From: Firmicutes bacterium TM09-10
GTDB lineage: Bacteria; Bacillota; Clostridia; Lachnospirales; Lachnospiraceae
Assembly: GCA_003481005.1 (NCBI GenBank)
Contig: QUKC01000010.1
Span: forward strand, 62,001-126,000
Reading direction: 5' to 3'
DNA length: 64,000 bases
A program made the position numbers and the translations under genes. The notes below the pieces were generated by a model. It had not been told where the DNA came from and ran no database searches. It saw only the letters and a list, made by a program, of their open reading frames with translations. Below are positions 9,359 to 16,844 of the stretch, one piece after another (positions within the stretch are counted from its first letter, which is position 1; each line of letters begins with the position of its first letter).

Positions 9359-10000
9359 ATGGTGTCAGAAGAGGAAAGAGCTTTAAGCGGCGTTTTATTC
9401 ACGCCCGGTGATCCCGAATTAATCGCAATGAAACGCGTTGCACACAATCTGAGCAGGGATTACAACCTGACCTACGAAGAAGAAACTGACAAAAGGAACG
9501 AAATCATCGACAAACTTTTAAAGAGCCATGGCGAAGGATGCCGTATGCAGGGACCTATTTTCTTTCATTACGGAAGGCACACTTCCATTGGCAAACACTT
9601 TTTTGCCAATTTCAATTTTACCGTACAGGATGACGCCTTCGTCGAAATCGGCGATAATAATAATTTTGGCCCGAATGTCACCATCGTAACACCTGTTCAT
9701 CCTTTGCTGCCCCGCGAACGAGATCTGATCGCAGACAAAGATGGCAATCCCAAGCACATGTGTTATGCCAAACCGGTCAAAATCGGAAATGACTGTTGGT
9801 TTGGAGCAGGCGTGATTGTTTGTTCCGGCGTCACAATCGGAAACAACTGTGTGATCGGCGCCGGGAGCATTGTCACAAAAGATATTCCGGATAATTCCTT
9901 CGCAGCCGGAAATCCGTGTCGGGTAATCCGTCCCATTACAGAAGCCGACAGTATGCGCTATAAACCGGAAATTTTGCAGGATAATCAGATTATCAAATGA
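9359..10000 (+). CDS. Sugar O-acetyltransferase (maltose/galactoside acetyltransferase family)
   Basis: 213 residues starting MVSEEERALSGVLF; the RBS AGGAGGT fixes the start, well inside a longer open frame. The N-terminal Mac domain is followed by a left-handed beta-helix of hexapeptide repeats (VKIGNDCWFGAGVIVCSGV, IGNNCVIGAGSIV). The catalytic His lies in TPVHPL and the C-terminus has the family's AAGNPCRVIR. It transfers acetyl from acetyl-CoA to a sugar hydroxyl. In this operon it may detoxify non-metabolised sugars or products. It ends at a strong terminator. Confidence 0.92.
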   Translation: MVSEEERALSGVLFTPGDPELIAMKRVAHNLSRDYNLTYEEETDKRNEIIDKLLKSHGEGCRMQGPIFFHYGRHTSIGKHFFANFNFTVQDDAFVEIGDNNNFGPNVTIVTPVHPLLPRERDLIADKDGNPKHMCYAKPVKIGNDCWFGAGVIVCSGVTIGNNCVIGAGSIVTKDIPDNSFAAGNPCRVIRPITEADSMRYKPEILQDNQIIK

Positions 10001-10019
10001 TTTTTTCTTACAAGTCATC

Positions 10020-10056
10020 AAAACAGCTGCCCGGCGTTAAAACCGGGCAGCTGTTT
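10020..10056 (+). terminator. Rho-independent terminator
   Basis: A 15-bp perfect stem (AAAACAGCTGCCCGG and its complement) with an 8-nt loop and flanking A and T runs. It closes the lacI-SnoaL-acetyltransferase operon. Its symmetry would let it act on both strands. Confidence 0.85.
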
Positions 10057-10125
10057 TCATACCCATGATAACAAACTATTTACAAAACGTACATTCTGTC
10101 GTTTGCTGATATTCTCCGCAAAGTC

Positions 10126-11127
10126 TCATTCCCCGATCAGACGCTTTAACATCACATGATGTCTCCTCAGCTGTTCGATCGGATCAGGAGCCTCAGGACC
10201 TCCCATTTCAAAATAATGTCTCTGCCCTTCATATTCTGAGGAAATGTATCCATTCCATCCCTTTTCCTTCAAATAAGCGATCGGTCCTGCATAGTCGATA
10301 GAAGGCTCATCGCAGTCTTCTGTCATTTCGTAGAATTTGCCATGACAATGTTTTGTATAATCCAAAACTTCACCAATCCAGGCAGGATCATCATAGATCT
10401 GCCCGCGCATCTGTTCCGCAGCTGCAATTTCCGGCTTGTCGCCGCCCAGCTTTTCTACATCCGAATTTGTCAGGCAGCATCCCGCCCGATAGGCTTTGTC
10501 AATCTCATCCAGAATGGACTCTTTTGCTCCCGCACGCAGATATGCCTTTTTATCTGCCAGCGACATTCCTTTCGTAAAAACTGCAAAATCGAGCAGAAAG
10601 CCTGCATTTTTTGTATTTTTTCGTTTTACCTCTTCCAGAAAATCCTGTGTCCACCAGGTATGAATACCTCTCGGTGAATGAATCTCCGTAGCAATAAAAA
10701 TGCCAAGTTGCTCCGCAAATTCAAAGCATTCAGAAAGAATCTGAATGTCTTCTTTTCTCATAATACCGGTACGATATACCGGGAAGCCCATTTTGGCGCA
10801 GTTTACCATATCTTTTTTTGTCCAGTAAATGGTTTCCCGATTCGACATATTCCGTTTTGCATACCATGTTGTAAAAAATGTCGTGTCATATGCGGTCGGT
10901 ACTGTCTGGTATTTCTGCATCAGATCCTTAAACTTTGCAATATCATCCTCGCTCATGGTGCGATCTTCCGAACGCAAGCTCGGATAAGGCATCTGATCTA
11001 CCAGCACCTCAATTCCATCTGCACCGACCCGATTTTTCACAGCAGCTACGCAGGCTTCCAAATCCATTTTCCCAAGAAAATATGGTTCCTGTAAACTATA
11101 TAAAGATACGCTTCTTCCAATACTCAT
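10126..11127 (-). CDS. TIM-barrel protein, probable C-glycoside deglycosidase alpha subunit
   Basis: 333 residues from MSIGRSVSLYSLQ, with AAGGGGG upstream; the longer frame adds 21 unlikely residues. The fold is the xylose-isomerase-like barrel. Candidate metal ligands and acid/base residues sit in ATEIHSPRG, GFLLDFAVF, HCHGKFYEM and ISSEYEGQRH, and the end reads RRHHVMLKRL. The 13-nt linkage to a beta-subunit-like gene matches the DgpB/DgpC, CarB/CarC and DfgA/DfgB pairs that split 3-keto-C-glycosides by beta-elimination. I rest the call on the pairing as much as on the sequence. A generic sugar isomerase is the alternative. Confidence 0.75.
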   Translation of the reverse strand: MSIGRSVSLYSLQEPYFLGKMDLEACVAAVKNRVGADGIEVLVDQMPYPSLRSEDRTMSEDDIAKFKDLMQKYQTVPTAYDTTFFTTWYAKRNMSNRETIYWTKKDMVNCAKMGFPVYRTGIMRKEDIQILSECFEFAEQLGIFIATEIHSPRGIHTWWTQDFLEEVKRKNTKNAGFLLDFAVFTKGMSLADKKAYLRAGAKESILDEIDKAYRAGCCLTNSDVEKLGGDKPEIAAAEQMRGQIYDDPAWIGEVLDYTKHCHGKFYEMTEDCDEPSIDYAGPIAYLKEKGWNGYISSEYEGQRHYFEMGGPEAPDPIEQLRRHHVMLKRLIGE

Positions 11128-11140
11128 CTTTCTTTCCCCC

Positions 11141-11527
11141 TTAAATTTCAAAGAATGACCAGCTCTTTGTACCAAATCCTTTCTTGGCATAGATTACGCT
11201 GATTCCGATTTCAACATCCAACCGGTGGCTACCTTTTGGCAACCCGCCTTTCATAACTCGCATTCTCAAGCCTTCTCCGTATTCCCAGAAAAAGTTCAGG
11301 GCGGTCGTAGCTTCTTCTAACGTAAAAACTTCGTCCGTTTTCGCAACAAGGCGAATATCCTCTACATTCACAGGCTGATTATCAAGCGCAATTTTAACAA
11401 ATGCAATCTGACTCAGCGGAACCCCCTCATAGTACGGAATACGTGCCCGGAATTCAAAGCATTGCACCCCATTGTCCAGCATTACATTTTTTTCGCTTCC
11501 CTCTACGATAATATATCGTTCATTCAT
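11141..11527 (-). CDS. Probable C-glycoside deglycosidase beta subunit (formerly DUF6379)
   Basis: 128 residues from MNERYIIVEG, preceded by GGGGAAGAAGGA. It is a small all-beta protein with the pattern I recall for this family: an N-terminal strand ending in CFEFRARIPYYEGVPLSQI, the VEDIRLVAK strand, FTLEEA, and the C-terminal GTKSWSFFEI. In known enzymes this subunit caps the alpha-subunit barrel and is required for activity. It is the first gene of a two-gene operon with its own promoter and operator. Confidence 0.78.
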   Translation of the reverse strand: MNERYIIVEGSEKNVMLDNGVQCFEFRARIPYYEGVPLSQIAFVKIALDNQPVNVEDIRLVAKTDEVFTLEEATTALNFFWEYGEGLRMRVMKGGLPKGSHRLDVEIGISVIYAKKGFGTKSWSFFEI

Positions 11528-11561
11528 CGTCCTTCTTCCCCTTTCATTTCCCACTCTTTTT

Positions 11562-11623
11562 TATGAAATTTTTCATATTTATGATTATATTTTCATATTA
11601 GCAAATTCTATATTTTTTGTAAA
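11562..11623 (-). promoter_or_regulatory. Promoter and LacI-type operator of the deglycosidase-like operon
   Basis: The -35 TTTACA (11618-11623) and -10 TAATAT (11595-11600) are 17 bp apart. Downstream lies TATGAAA-TT-TTTCATA (11562-11577), 7-bp perfect arms. This is the same motif and the same position relative to the start site as at the transporter promoter. Confidence 0.8.
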
Positions 11624-11700
11624 GATTTTTTATTTCTAAAAACTATGCAATTTATCTGTACTTTTTCTTTTTTTAAATTTATTCTTGTTAAACTTATGAA

Positions 11701-11728
11701 TTGTCATTTTTTCATTTTTTGATATAAT
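11701..11728 (+). promoter_or_regulatory. Promoter for the 80-residue HPr-like gene
   Basis: TTGTCA (11701-11706), 16 bp, TATAAT (11723-11728). Loose ATGAA and TTTCAT half-sites surround it, so it may share the operator system; that is weak. Confidence 0.6.
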
Positions 11729-11774
11729 CGACTTGTAAAAATGAAAATTTGCAATTTATAAAGGAGTAATTATC

Positions 11775-12017
11775 ATGAAAGTACGCGCAATCCAAGATGT
11801 AAATGGCTTTTTCCAGGCGCTCGATGAATGTGAAGGAAGAGTTGAACTAATTACCGAAGACCACGATGTTTTAAATCTCGCTTCCAAACTGACGCAGTTT
11901 ATCGGTCTGACAAGAGTGTTCAGTAATCCAGACTACACTTCTTATGAAATCGTCTGCTATCATGCTGAAGATTATGATAAGCTGAAAAAATATCTTGTTC
12001 CCGCAGATGCAAACTGA
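11775..12017 (+). CDS. Small conserved protein, possibly HPr-like fold
   Basis: 80 residues, RBS AAAGGAG, good promoter and a terminator after it, so it is a real one-gene unit. I do not recognise a named family. The order VNGFFQALDECEGRVELITEDHDVLNLASKLTQFIGL resembles, in parts, the HPr fold as seen in the protein at 46108-46344. It lacks both the phosphorylatable His (GLHARPA) and the regulatory Ser site (KSIMG), so it cannot be a normal PTS carrier. Function unknown. Confidence 0.75.
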   Translation: MKVRAIQDVNGFFQALDECEGRVELITEDHDVLNLASKLTQFIGLTRVFSNPDYTSYEIVCYHAEDYDKLKKYLVPADAN

Positions 12018-12037
12018 GTTTTGAAGATTCTATCTGG

Positions 12038-12112
12038 ACAAAAAAGGATGCCACACGCACAGGCTGCTTTTCCCAAACAAAGCATTCCTGCGCGCATGGC
12101 ATCCTTTTTTTG
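12038..12112 (+). terminator. Terminator, probably bidirectional
   Basis: AAAAAAGGATGCCA pairs with TGGCATCCTTTTTTT across a 45-nt inner region. It ends the HPr-like gene and could also stop minus-strand transcription. Confidence 0.7.
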
Positions 12113-12206
12113 ATTTTTTATTCCCAGTTCCCGCAGTCAGCTGCAAACAGGGCGACTGCTGCGACTGACGCTGCAAGCATAAATACTGTCAGAAAGCTTT
12201 TGCACC

Positions 12207-13082
12207 TTACCACACCAAAACCTCACAGCCATCCTCTGTTACCGCAACGGTAACCTCCCACTGTGCGGACGGCTTGCCGTCATCTGTATAAATCGTCCAG
12301 CCATTGTCGGCGTCCTGATAAATTTCAGCTGTTCCGGCATTTACCATCGGCTCGATCGTAAATACCATTCCGGGTACCATCAGCATTTCTGTCCCCTTTG
12401 GCGTTACATAGCTGACAAAGGGATCTTCGTGAAATTCCAGTCCAACACCATGTCCGCCGATGTCCACAACGATACTATAGCCGTTTTCCTTTGCATGACG
12501 GTTGACCGCATCCGCCATATCCCCCAGAAACGTCCAGGGTTTTACCGCCTTGATGCCCTCTTCCACGCACTCCTTTGCAACCCGCACGAGCTTTTCCTTA
12601 TCCGGCGTCGTCTTTCCGATAATAAACATTCTCGAAGAATCGGAGAAATATCCTTTGTATATCGTAGAAACATCCACGTTAATGATATCGCCCTCTTTTA
12701 AGATCACGTCCTCACTTGGAATACCATGGCAAACCTCGTCGTTGATGGAAGTGCAAACGCTCTTCGGGAAGCCCTCGTAGCCCAGCGGAGCCGGGATGCC
12801 GCCCAGTTCGCGGGTCTTGTCGTCAACCCATTTGTTGATCTGCTCTGTGCTGATTCCGGCACAGATATTCTCTGCCACATAATCCAGAACGGCGATATTC
12901 ACTTTACCGCTCTCCCGGATACCCTCAATCTGCTCCGGCGTCTTGATTATATCATGTCTCGGCACGATATGACCTTCCAGCTCAAAGCCATGAATCTTTT
13001 CATCGAACCGCATGTGGCAATTCTTGTACTTTTTGCCGCTGCCGCACCAGCATGGGTCGTTACGTTCCAGTTTCTTACTCAT
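12207..13082 (-). CDS. map: Type I methionine aminopeptidase with N-terminal SEC-C zinc motif
   Basis: 291 residues from MSKKLERNDPCWCGSGKK. Residues 8-23 form a SEC-C metal-binding motif (CWCGSGKKYKNCH), thought to help bind the ribosome; it is common in clostridial MetAPs. The catalytic pita-bread domain has the expected metal ligands: Asp in INVDVSTIYKGYFSDSSR, His in GGHGVGLEFHEDP, Glu in FTIEPMV and a last Glu in QWEVTVAVTE. It removes N-terminal Met from nascent proteins. The start overlaps the stop of the ABC-F gene by 8 nt (ATGAGTAA), so the two are coupled. Confidence 0.95.
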   Translation of the reverse strand: MSKKLERNDPCWCGSGKKYKNCHMRFDEKIHGFELEGHIVPRHDIIKTPEQIEGIRESGKVNIAVLDYVAENICAGISTEQINKWVDDKTRELGGIPAPLGYEGFPKSVCTSINDEVCHGIPSEDVILKEGDIINVDVSTIYKGYFSDSSRMFIIGKTTPDKEKLVRVAKECVEEGIKAVKPWTFLGDMADAVNRHAKENGYSIVVDIGGHGVGLEFHEDPFVSYVTPKGTEMLMVPGMVFTIEPMVNAGTAEIYQDADNGWTIYTDDGKPSAQWEVTVAVTEDGCEVLVW

Positions 13083-14967
13083 TTTCTGTGTTTTCCTCCA
13101 GTTCTCCGGCTTCAATTCTGGCAGCTTTTTCTTCCAGATACATCCACCGCTCCATTTTTTCTTCGAGCTTTGCAGAAGCCTCTTCCTTTTGCTTCGACAA
13201 CTCGTTTAAACGGACAAAGTCCGTCGCCGCCTTCAGAATATCCTCGTCCAGTCGACAGACCAAATCTTCCAGATCTGCCATCTCCTGTTCAATCGTATCA
13301 TAATCCTTCTGTTCCTGATAGGTAAATTTCAGCTTCCGCGCAGGCTTTTTCCAGGTTGCCCTTGCAGACTCGCCCCTTTCCCCTGCGGTTTCTTTTCTGC
13401 CGCCGTTTCCGGCTTCTGTTATACTGTCAAATTCCTGCGTCTCCATACTTTTACGTAGCGCATAATCGCTGTAATTGCCTTCGTACTGCTGCAGATGTCC
13501 GCCCTCTTCGAAGGCGAAAATCCGGCTCACCGTCCGGTCGAGAAAATACCGGTCATGGGAAACGATGATGACGATCCCCTCAAAATGATCCAGATAATCC
13601 TCAAGCACTGTCAGTGTTGTGATGTCGAGGTCGTTGGTCGGCTCATCCAAAATGAGAACATTGGGCGCGCCCATCAGCACCCGCAGCAGATTCAGCCGCC
13701 GTTTTTCCCCACCGGAAAGGCGCCCGATCTCCGTATACTGCTCGCTTCCTTCAAACAAAAAGCGCTCCAGCATCTTCGCCGCAGACACGCTTCCCTCCGT
13801 CGTCGGCACAAATTCCGCAACCTCACGGACGTAGTCAATCACGCGCATATTCGGATCCATATGCGTCACTTCCTGCGCATAATAGCCGATTTTCACAGTC
13901 TGTCCGACGATAATTTCACCACTGTCGGGCTGTTCCTTTCCGGTCAAAAGCTTCATCAGTGTCGTCTTTCCGCATCCGTTTGCGCCGATAAACGCGACAC
14001 GGTCATTTTTCAGAAAAATATACGAAAAGTCGTGAATCAGAATTCTGTCCCCGTATCCCTTTTCCACATGACGGGCTTCCAGGGTCGTCCTGCCAAGGCG
14101 CGTGGAAATGCTGCCGAGCTCCACCTGTCCGTCCGTCTCCGGCGCCTTGCGATTTTTCAGCTCTTCATAGCGTTCCAGACGCGCTTTCTGCTTTGTCGAA
14201 CGCGCCCGCGCACCGCGCTGTACCCATGCAAGCTCTGTCCGAAGAATATTCTGGCGCTTTAGCTCCGTTGCCTGTGCCATTTCTTCCCGCTGCGCCTTTA
14301 ATTCCAGATAACCGGCATAGTTCGTGTCATAAGAATAAAGCTTTCCCTTGTCGACCTCTGCGATCCGATTGCACACACTGTCTAAGAAATACCGGTCATG
14401 GGTAATCATCACCAACGCCTCTTTGCGCTGTTTTAGCTGCTCCTCCAGCCAGTCCGCCATTTCATGGTCCAGATGGTTCGTCGGCTCGTCCAGAAGCAAA
14501 ATATCCGCTTCCTTTAATAAAACGCTCACCAGCGCAAGGCGTTTTCTCTGTCCACCGGATAGCTCGCCCGATTTCTGGTCAAAATTCGAAACGCCCAGCT
14601 TCGTCAGCATCGTTTTCGCCTTTGTCACAAGCGCCGCCTCATCCTGATGATCCCGCTTCTCTGTCTGTCCGGATTCCGGTCCGGACAACTCCCTGTGTCC
14701 TGCCAGCACACAGTCAAGGGCCGTCATTTCCGGATCAAAGACCGGATGCTGGGGCAGATAGGCGATCACCGCATGGTTCGCTTTCGTCACTGTACCCTCG
14801 TCCGTCTCTTCCAGCCCCGCCATGATTTTTAACAGCGTGGACTTGCCGGTTCCGTTGATGCCGATGATCCCGACCTTTTCGCCCTCCTGCAGAAAAAACG
14901 ACGTATCGTCAAACAGCTGCCGTCGGCTGTATGATTTTGATAAATGTTCTATGGAAAGTAAATTCAT
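13075..14967 (-). CDS. ABC-F family ATPase (ribosome-associated, Uup/EttA type)
   Basis: 630 residues from MNLLSIEHLSK, with GAGG 6 nt upstream. Two ATP-binding cassettes in one chain without membrane segments: Walker A GINGTGKST and GANGCGKTT, signatures LSGGQRKR and LSGGEKRR, Walker B LLLDEPTNHLD and LILDEPTNDLD. A basic linker near residues 240-290 (RGARARSTKQKARLERYEEL) and a charged C-terminal coiled coil, as in Uup, complete it. Such proteins act on translating ribosomes or, for some, give resistance to ribosome-targeting antibiotics. The subfamily cannot be fixed by eye. Confidence 0.92.
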   Translation of the reverse strand: MNLLSIEHLSKSYSRRQLFDDTSFFLQEGEKVGIIGINGTGKSTLLKIMAGLEETDEGTVTKANHAVIAYLPQHPVFDPEMTALDCVLAGHRELSGPESGQTEKRDHQDEAALVTKAKTMLTKLGVSNFDQKSGELSGGQRKRLALVSVLLKEADILLLDEPTNHLDHEMADWLEEQLKQRKEALVMITHDRYFLDSVCNRIAEVDKGKLYSYDTNYAGYLELKAQREEMAQATELKRQNILRTELAWVQRGARARSTKQKARLERYEELKNRKAPETDGQVELGSISTRLGRTTLEARHVEKGYGDRILIHDFSYIFLKNDRVAFIGANGCGKTTLMKLLTGKEQPDSGEIIVGQTVKIGYYAQEVTHMDPNMRVIDYVREVAEFVPTTEGSVSAAKMLERFLFEGSEQYTEIGRLSGGEKRRLNLLRVLMGAPNVLILDEPTNDLDITTLTVLEDYLDHFEGIVIIVSHDRYFLDRTVSRIFAFEEGGHLQQYEGNYSDYALRKSMETQEFDSITEAGNGGRKETAGERGESARATWKKPARKLKFTYQEQKDYDTIEQEMADLEDLVCRLDEDILKAATDFVRLNELSKQKEEASAKLEEKMERWMYLEEKAARIEAGELEENTENE

Positions 14968-15175
14968 TGCAATCCTCATTTCTGCTGCGGTCATTTTGGT
15001 CAGTTTTCTCTAACTTCTGTTCACAAACTGCCAAAACGCCATTTCTATTATAATTCTCCCCCTGCATTCGTGCAAGAAGTTGTTTTTTTCCATTGTTTTT
15101 ACATGGCAAAACGTGGTACAGTGCACACGTAGCTTACTCCCGTAGAAAAATGTATTTACGAAAGAGGTCACTCCC

Positions 15176-16603
15176 ATGCAACAGGAACAATCCATTTCCA
15201 GTCAAAATTTGTCCGATTCCCGGCTCAGCCGCTTCGGATTCCATTCTAAAAAGCCGTCCGATTCCGCTTTTTATAAGACGTTTTTTTCCATGTATCCGCT
15301 GCTCGTCCTGCAGAATGTCGTGACGCTTTCCGTCAATCTCGCCGACAACATGATGCTCGGAGCTTACGGTGAATCCGCGCTGTCCGGCGCAGCTGCGGTC
15401 AATCAGATTCAGTTCGTCTATCAGTGCCTGCTTACTGCCCTGGGCGATGGACTCGTCATGTTCGGCAGCCAGTATTGGGGCAAAAAGCAGCTTTCCCCGC
15501 TGCGCAAAATCGCCGCATCCGCCATGCACTTCGGGCTTTTGCTTTCTGCAGTTTTATTCCTGCTGGTCAGCATTTTCCCGATACAGGCGCTTCGGATTTT
15601 CACGACGGATTCCGCCATCCTCGAACAGGGCGCACAGTATCTGAGTATTATCCGTTTTACTTACCTGTTCTTTGCAATCACACAGATTCTGCTCGCAACC
15701 CTTCGAAGCGTGGAAATCGTCGGCATTGCGTTCCGGCTTTCCTGTATGGCACTTCTTGTCAATTGTTCAATTAACTATCTTCTGATTTTCGGTCATTTCG
15801 GATTCCCGCAGCTGGGCATCCGCGGTGCGGCGATCGGCACGCTGACCGCCCGCATATTGGAGGTTATCGTTCTGCTTGTTTACCTTTTCCGCAGCGCAGG
15901 CAAAAAGCTCGGGCTGCATTTTTCCAATTACTTCCATGTCGATCCGGTTCTGACGAAGGATTACCTCAAAACAACAGCCCCTATGCTCGTCACGAATGGA
16001 CTCTGGGGCGTCAATACCGCCCTGCAGACCGTTATTTTAGGGCATATGACAGCTGCTGCCATCGCGGCAAACAGCGTTGCCTCGACCCTTTACATGCTCA
16101 TCAAATCCACCGCCATCGGTGCTTCCTCCACAGCCTCCGTCATGATCGGAAAAGCAGTCGGCTCCGGTGACATCCCGCTGACAAAACACTATTCCAAACT
16201 GCTGCAGCGTCTGTTTTTATGCATTGGTGTACTGTCCGGCATTACACTGTTTTTCATCCGTATCCCGATCCTCTCGATCTACGATCTGCAGCCTGCCACA
16301 AAGGAAATGGCAAATACTTTTCTCATCATCCTGAGTGTCATCTGCGTCGGCATGACTTATCAGATGCCCACCAATAACGGCATCATCCGCGGCGGCGGGA
16401 ACGCACTTTTCGTCGTCAAAATGGACCTGATCAGCATCTGGTGCATCGTCCTGCCGCTGTCGTTTTTCATGGCGTTTGTGATGCATGCATCCCCGACCGT
16501 CGTGGTCTGGTGTCTGAACGCAGATCAGATTTTTAAATGCGTGCCCGCCTTTCTGGAATCCAACTACGGCAACTGGATTCGGAAGCTGACGCGGGACGAA
16601 TGA
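15176..16603 (+). CDS. MATE family efflux transporter
   Basis: 475 residues, RBS AAAGAGG. About 12 membrane segments and a MATE-type N-terminal half (LVLQNVVTLSVNLADNMMLGAYGESALSG in parts), with the repeated half beginning near residue 265 (TTAPMLVTNGLWGVNTALQTVILGHM in parts). It exports organic cations, drugs or metabolites using a Na+ or H+ gradient. It is a single gene divergent from the ABC-F/map pair and ends at a terminator. Confidence 0.92.
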   Translation: MQQEQSISSQNLSDSRLSRFGFHSKKPSDSAFYKTFFSMYPLLVLQNVVTLSVNLADNMMLGAYGESALSGAAAVNQIQFVYQCLLTALGDGLVMFGSQYWGKKQLSPLRKIAASAMHFGLLLSAVLFLLVSIFPIQALRIFTTDSAILEQGAQYLSIIRFTYLFFAITQILLATLRSVEIVGIAFRLSCMALLVNCSINYLLIFGHFGFPQLGIRGAAIGTLTARILEVIVLLVYLFRSAGKKLGLHFSNYFHVDPVLTKDYLKTTAPMLVTNGLWGVNTALQTVILGHMTAAAIAANSVASTLYMLIKSTAIGASSTASVMIGKAVGSGDIPLTKHYSKLLQRLFLCIGVLSGITLFFIRIPILSIYDLQPATKEMANTFLIILSVICVGMTYQMPTNNGIIRGGGNALFVVKMDLISIWCIVLPLSFFMAFVMHASPTVVVWCLNADQIFKCVPAFLESNYGNWIRKLTRDE

Positions 16604-16647
16604 ATACGCAGGCTTGATGCAGCGCCCTCGTCGTCCAGCGGAAACGC

Positions 16648-16717
16648 AAAAAAATCCCGAAGCAGAATGTCTTCTCAGCAAATATTTGCCAGATAGCATC
16701 CTGCTCCGGGATTTTTT
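16648..16717 (+). terminator. Rho-independent terminator
   Basis: AAAAAATCCCG and CGGGATTTTTT form the base of a long hairpin, with AGCAG/CTGCT extending it. It ends the MATE gene and may also serve ileS from the other side. Confidence 0.75.
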
Positions 16718-16844
16718 ATTCGCATATTGGCATCAGACAGCTGCACTTCTTCCAGCCTTCCGATGCTGCGCATGACACGTGCAGAGCCATTTGACGGCAG
16801 GCTGCCGCTTCAACCGCCCTGCCCGCGCCGCGTGCCTGTGCTGT

